Below, one piece after another: positions 62,011-64,000 of a stretch of DNA of 64,000 nucleotides. The DNA lies in assembly GCA_963735175.1 (NCBI GenBank), contig CAVTJX010000018.1, positions 1-64,000 on the forward strand, written 5' to 3'. Below the pieces are notes generated by a model. The model made no database searches. It was not told the origin of the DNA and worked only from the letters and a program-made list of their open reading frames with translations. The stretch's first letter is position 1. Every line of letters starts with the position of its first letter. The translations under genes and the position numbers were made by a program. This stretch comes from CAVTJX01 sp963735175. GTDB taxonomy: Bacteria; Electryoneota; RPQS01.

Positions 62011-63397
62011 CGCGGCGGGTTTTTCTCTCCGGAATTGGCGGCATTGGTATGGCCAACCTCGCGGCCTTGTTAAAGCAGGCAGGTTTCGATGTCTCGGGCT
62101 TCGACGGAGCCATCTACGAACCCGCGGCCACGGTGCTGCGCCAGGCCGGCATTACGCCGCAGACGCCCTACGCCGCGAAGAATCTGCCCCTCGACGGCAC
62201 GCCGATCATCATCGGCAACGCGCAGTCCCGCGGCCATGTGGAAGTGGAAGCCGCCCTCGACGCCGGCGCGCCGCTTTATTCCTTTCCCGAATTCCTGCAC
62301 CGCTTCGTGCTCGAAGACCGGCATTCGATGGTCGTCGCCGGCACCCACGGCAAGAGCAGCACCACGGCCTGCCTGTCCCACCTGCTGGCGGCCACGGGAC
62401 GCGATCCCGGCTTTCTCGTCGGCGCGCTGCCCCTCGATTTCGCCCTCGGCGCCGCCCTCGGCAAGCCCGGCGGCCCGTTCGTGCTCGAAGGCGACGAATA
62501 CGACACCGCCTTCTTCGACAAGCGGTCCAAATTCCTGCATTACTTCCCGCGCACGCTGCTGCTGGGCATCGTCGAATTCGACCACGCCGACATCTTCGCC
62601 AGCCGCGAGGAGGTGCTGCTCTTCTTTTCAGCGGCTGCTCCGCATTCTGCCCCGCAATGGCCGTTTGATTTACGCCAGCGACTGCCAAGCCACGTGCGAA
62701 CTCGCCGCTGCCGCCCCCTGCCCCACCATCGCCGTCGGAGTGGGGGAGAAGCGCCGCCTGGAAGCTGCTCCCCGATTTCCGCCGCCTGGCTTTCCGCGAC
62801 CCCACCGGCCGTGAGCACTCGCTGCCCTTCAACATCCCCGGCCGCCACAACCGCATGAATGCCCTCATGGCCCTGGCGGCAGCCGAATCCTATGAATCCG
62901 ACCCGACCGGCTATCAGACGGCGCTGTTGTCCTTCCGGGGTATCCGCCGCCGCTTTGAGAAATTACTTGAACTGACAAATCTCGTCGTCTACGACGATTT
63001 CGCTCATCATCCCACGGCCATCGCCGCGACCCTCGAGGCGGTGCGCGAGCAGCATCCCGGCAGCCGCATCATTGCCTGTTTCGAGCCGCGTTCAAACACG
63101 ATGGTGCGCAATATTTTCCAGCGCGAACTCACCGCCGCTCTGGCCTTGGCCGACCACGCGATCCTCGGCACGATTCATCGCCTGGAGCGCATTCCTGAGC
63201 CTGACCGGCTTGATTTAAACCGCTTAGTTTCGGATCTTACAGCGAGCGGAACAACGGCGCGCCAGATGCCTAATGCGAACATCTCCGACCATTTGCTATC
63301 TCTTTTGGATACAAAACCATCGGTGATCGTCTTCATGAGCAACGCCAGCTTCGACGGTGTCCCTGGGCAATTTGTTGAAGCTGTTGCTTTCCACTAA
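62007..63397 (+). CDS. mpl: UDP-N-acetylmuramate:L-Ala-gamma-D-Glu-meso-DAP ligase
   Basis: Attaches recycled murein tripeptide to UDP-MurNAc, bypassing MurC-E. FLSGIGGIGMANLA (Rossmann), ATP loop AGTHGKSSTT, EGDEYDTAFFDKRSKF, the central GIVEFDHADIF, DDFAHHPTA and FEPRSNTMVRN distinguish Mpl from MurC. Two frameshifts near 62630 and 62757 (extra bases); ~463 residues. It implies meso-DAP murein and cell-wall recycling. Confidence 0.93.
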
Positions 63398-63477
63398 ATT
63401 CATGTCGCTATCCGCGTCTGATCTTCGGATTTTGGATTTCGGATTTCGGATTTCACGCGCAGCGGAAGCTGCTGCGT

Positions 63478-63573
63478 GGGGACGGATGGGGCACTGGTGG
63501 CCCTCACGGTCTTCAAAACCGCTCGCGGCCGCCTCACGGTCGGCTGGCTGGGTTCGATTCCCAGACGTTCCCG
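63478..63573 (+). tRNA. selC: tRNA-Sec (selenocysteine, anticodon TCA)
   Basis: 96 bases. Acceptor of eight positions (GGGGACGG with ACGTTCCC; one G-U and a terminal mismatch) plus 5-bp T-stem CTGGG/CCCAG with TTCGATT loop: the long 8+5 arm of bacterial tRNA-Sec. D-stem GGGGC/GCCCT, anticodon arm ending ACGGT with loop CTTCAAA (TCA), and a long variable arm GCCGCC/GGTCGGC with a bulged T. It resembles E. coli selC in length and variable arm. The A-C pair at the base of the anticodon stem is a minor flaw. Discriminator G; CCA not encoded. Confidence 0.93.
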
Positions 63574-63727
63574 CTATCATGCCGTACTGCGGCTGTTTAT
63601 CATTGACTTCTCGGCTGTCCGTTTTAAGACCGGAGCAGGGAGGACCCAATCCTGTCAAGAACCCGCCCGGCATGTCGTCGGGCGGCTCCACTCTGCCCGT
63701 GTGGATCCTATCTTATGAGGTATTAAT

Positions 63728-64000
63728 ATGATACGCTCAGTGGCCGCGATTCTTACCCTGCTCCTCATGTCTATATTGGCATTAGCCGAGCCGACAGTCC
63801 TTGTGCTGCCGTTTGATCCCATCATTGATTCCGTCTACGGCTATTACGGCGGTAAGGAATCCATCCTCGACTATCGAAATGCGCTCGAGCAGATGCTGAC
63901 GACGGAACTGGGTAAACACCAGGAAATCTGGGTCGTCGAGCCTGCTCGTCTCGATGTTACTTTGAACGAACGCAAGCTTAGCCCCGCCCGATGGAATGAT
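63728..64000 (+). CDS. CsgG/HfaB-like exported protein, N-terminal part (3' end outside window)
   Basis: 91 codons to the window end. Signal peptide of about 20 residues (IRSVAAILTLLLM to ALA-E). The mature start VLVLPFDPIID, a helix ending LEQMLTTELGK, and WVVEPARLDVTLNERKLS follow the pattern of CsgG/HfaB/LpoB-type periplasmic proteins (beta strand, helix, then VERsrLdxxLxEq). ATG 63728 preceded by GAGG. Role could be curli-like secretion or envelope assembly; unknown here. The 154 bases before it contain only a 7-bp hairpin at 63663-63685. Confidence 0.7.
   Translation, partial: MIRSVAAILTLLLMSILALAEPTVLVLPFDPIIDSVYGYYGGKESILDYRNALEQMLTTELGKHQEIWVVEPARLDVTLNERKLSPARWND

Noticed and set aside
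63425..63455. Tandem GGATTTC-like repeats before tRNA-Sec as a regulatory or CRISPR-like array
   Set aside because: Only about three short imperfect units and no spacers; too little to interpret.
63663..63685. 7-bp hairpin after tRNA-Sec as a terminator
   Set aside because: It is followed by CTCCACTCTG rather than a T-run.

Overview
The window comes from a GC-rich Gram-negative bacterium. It has lipoproteins, outer-membrane beta-barrel proteins, a murein-tripeptide ligase (Mpl), NAD-dependent DNA ligase, a split glycine decarboxylase, a Bacteroidetes-type serine palmitoyltransferase, PEGA-domain proteins and a DUF2723 membrane enzyme. That mix suits a deep-branching or uncultured lineage near the Fibrobacteres-Chlorobi-Bacteroidetes group; nothing here fixes the taxon. 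Nearly everything from 6 kb onward is on the + strand in tight chains with ATGA or GTGA overlaps. I see no insertion sequence, prophage or CRISPR array.

Layout. 0-6 kb: the end of a beta-barrel gene, then a minus-strand polysaccharide operon (two family-2 glycosyltransferases, a flippase-glycosyltransferase fusion and a polysaccharide deacetylase). 6-24 kb: housekeeping genes ligA, efp, accB-accC, an unknown lipoprotein, gcvH-gcvPA-gcvPB, an exonuclease-DinG helicase, methylmalonyl-CoA epimerase, uvrC and purL, ending at a terminator shared with convergent rsgA. 24-32 kb: a 650-base stretch without a convincing gene, tRNA-Arg(CCG), a small membrane protein, a probable sphingolipid pair (serine palmitoyltransferase plus an acyltransferase-like protein), a GNAT enzyme, a YifB ATPase, an acyl-CoA ligase and a bifunctional-nuclease-family protein. 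32-39 kb: the fatty-acid operon yceD-rpmF-plsX-fabH-fabD-fabG-acpP-fabF-rnc, behind its own promoter. 39-43 kb: a broken Nudix-like gene, then a redox and envelope cluster (PEGA-redoxin lipoprotein, TlpA-like protein, outer-membrane protein). 43-51 kb: selA, nfeD, slipin, a PEGA protein, a pseudouridine synthase, a small CxxC protein and selB. 51-64 kb: gpmI, a polysaccharide or glycolipid block (GT-C enzyme, Wzx-like flippase, GT4, GT2), folD, a PD-(D/E)XK nuclease-XPD-like helicase, a DUF2723 protein, mpl, tRNA-Sec and the start of a CsgG-like gene.

Together selA, selB and tRNA-Sec (selC) show that the organism inserts selenocysteine; selD and the selenoproteins lie outside the window or were not recognised.

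A striking property of the whole window is that about 25 recognisable, mostly single-copy genes are interrupted by about 60 apparent frameshifts. Around 52 of these shift in the same direction (one extra base), and they are clustered. I treat these genes as functional and the breaks as probable consensus errors, giving each gene its full reconstructed span. The directional bias is reported as a finding.
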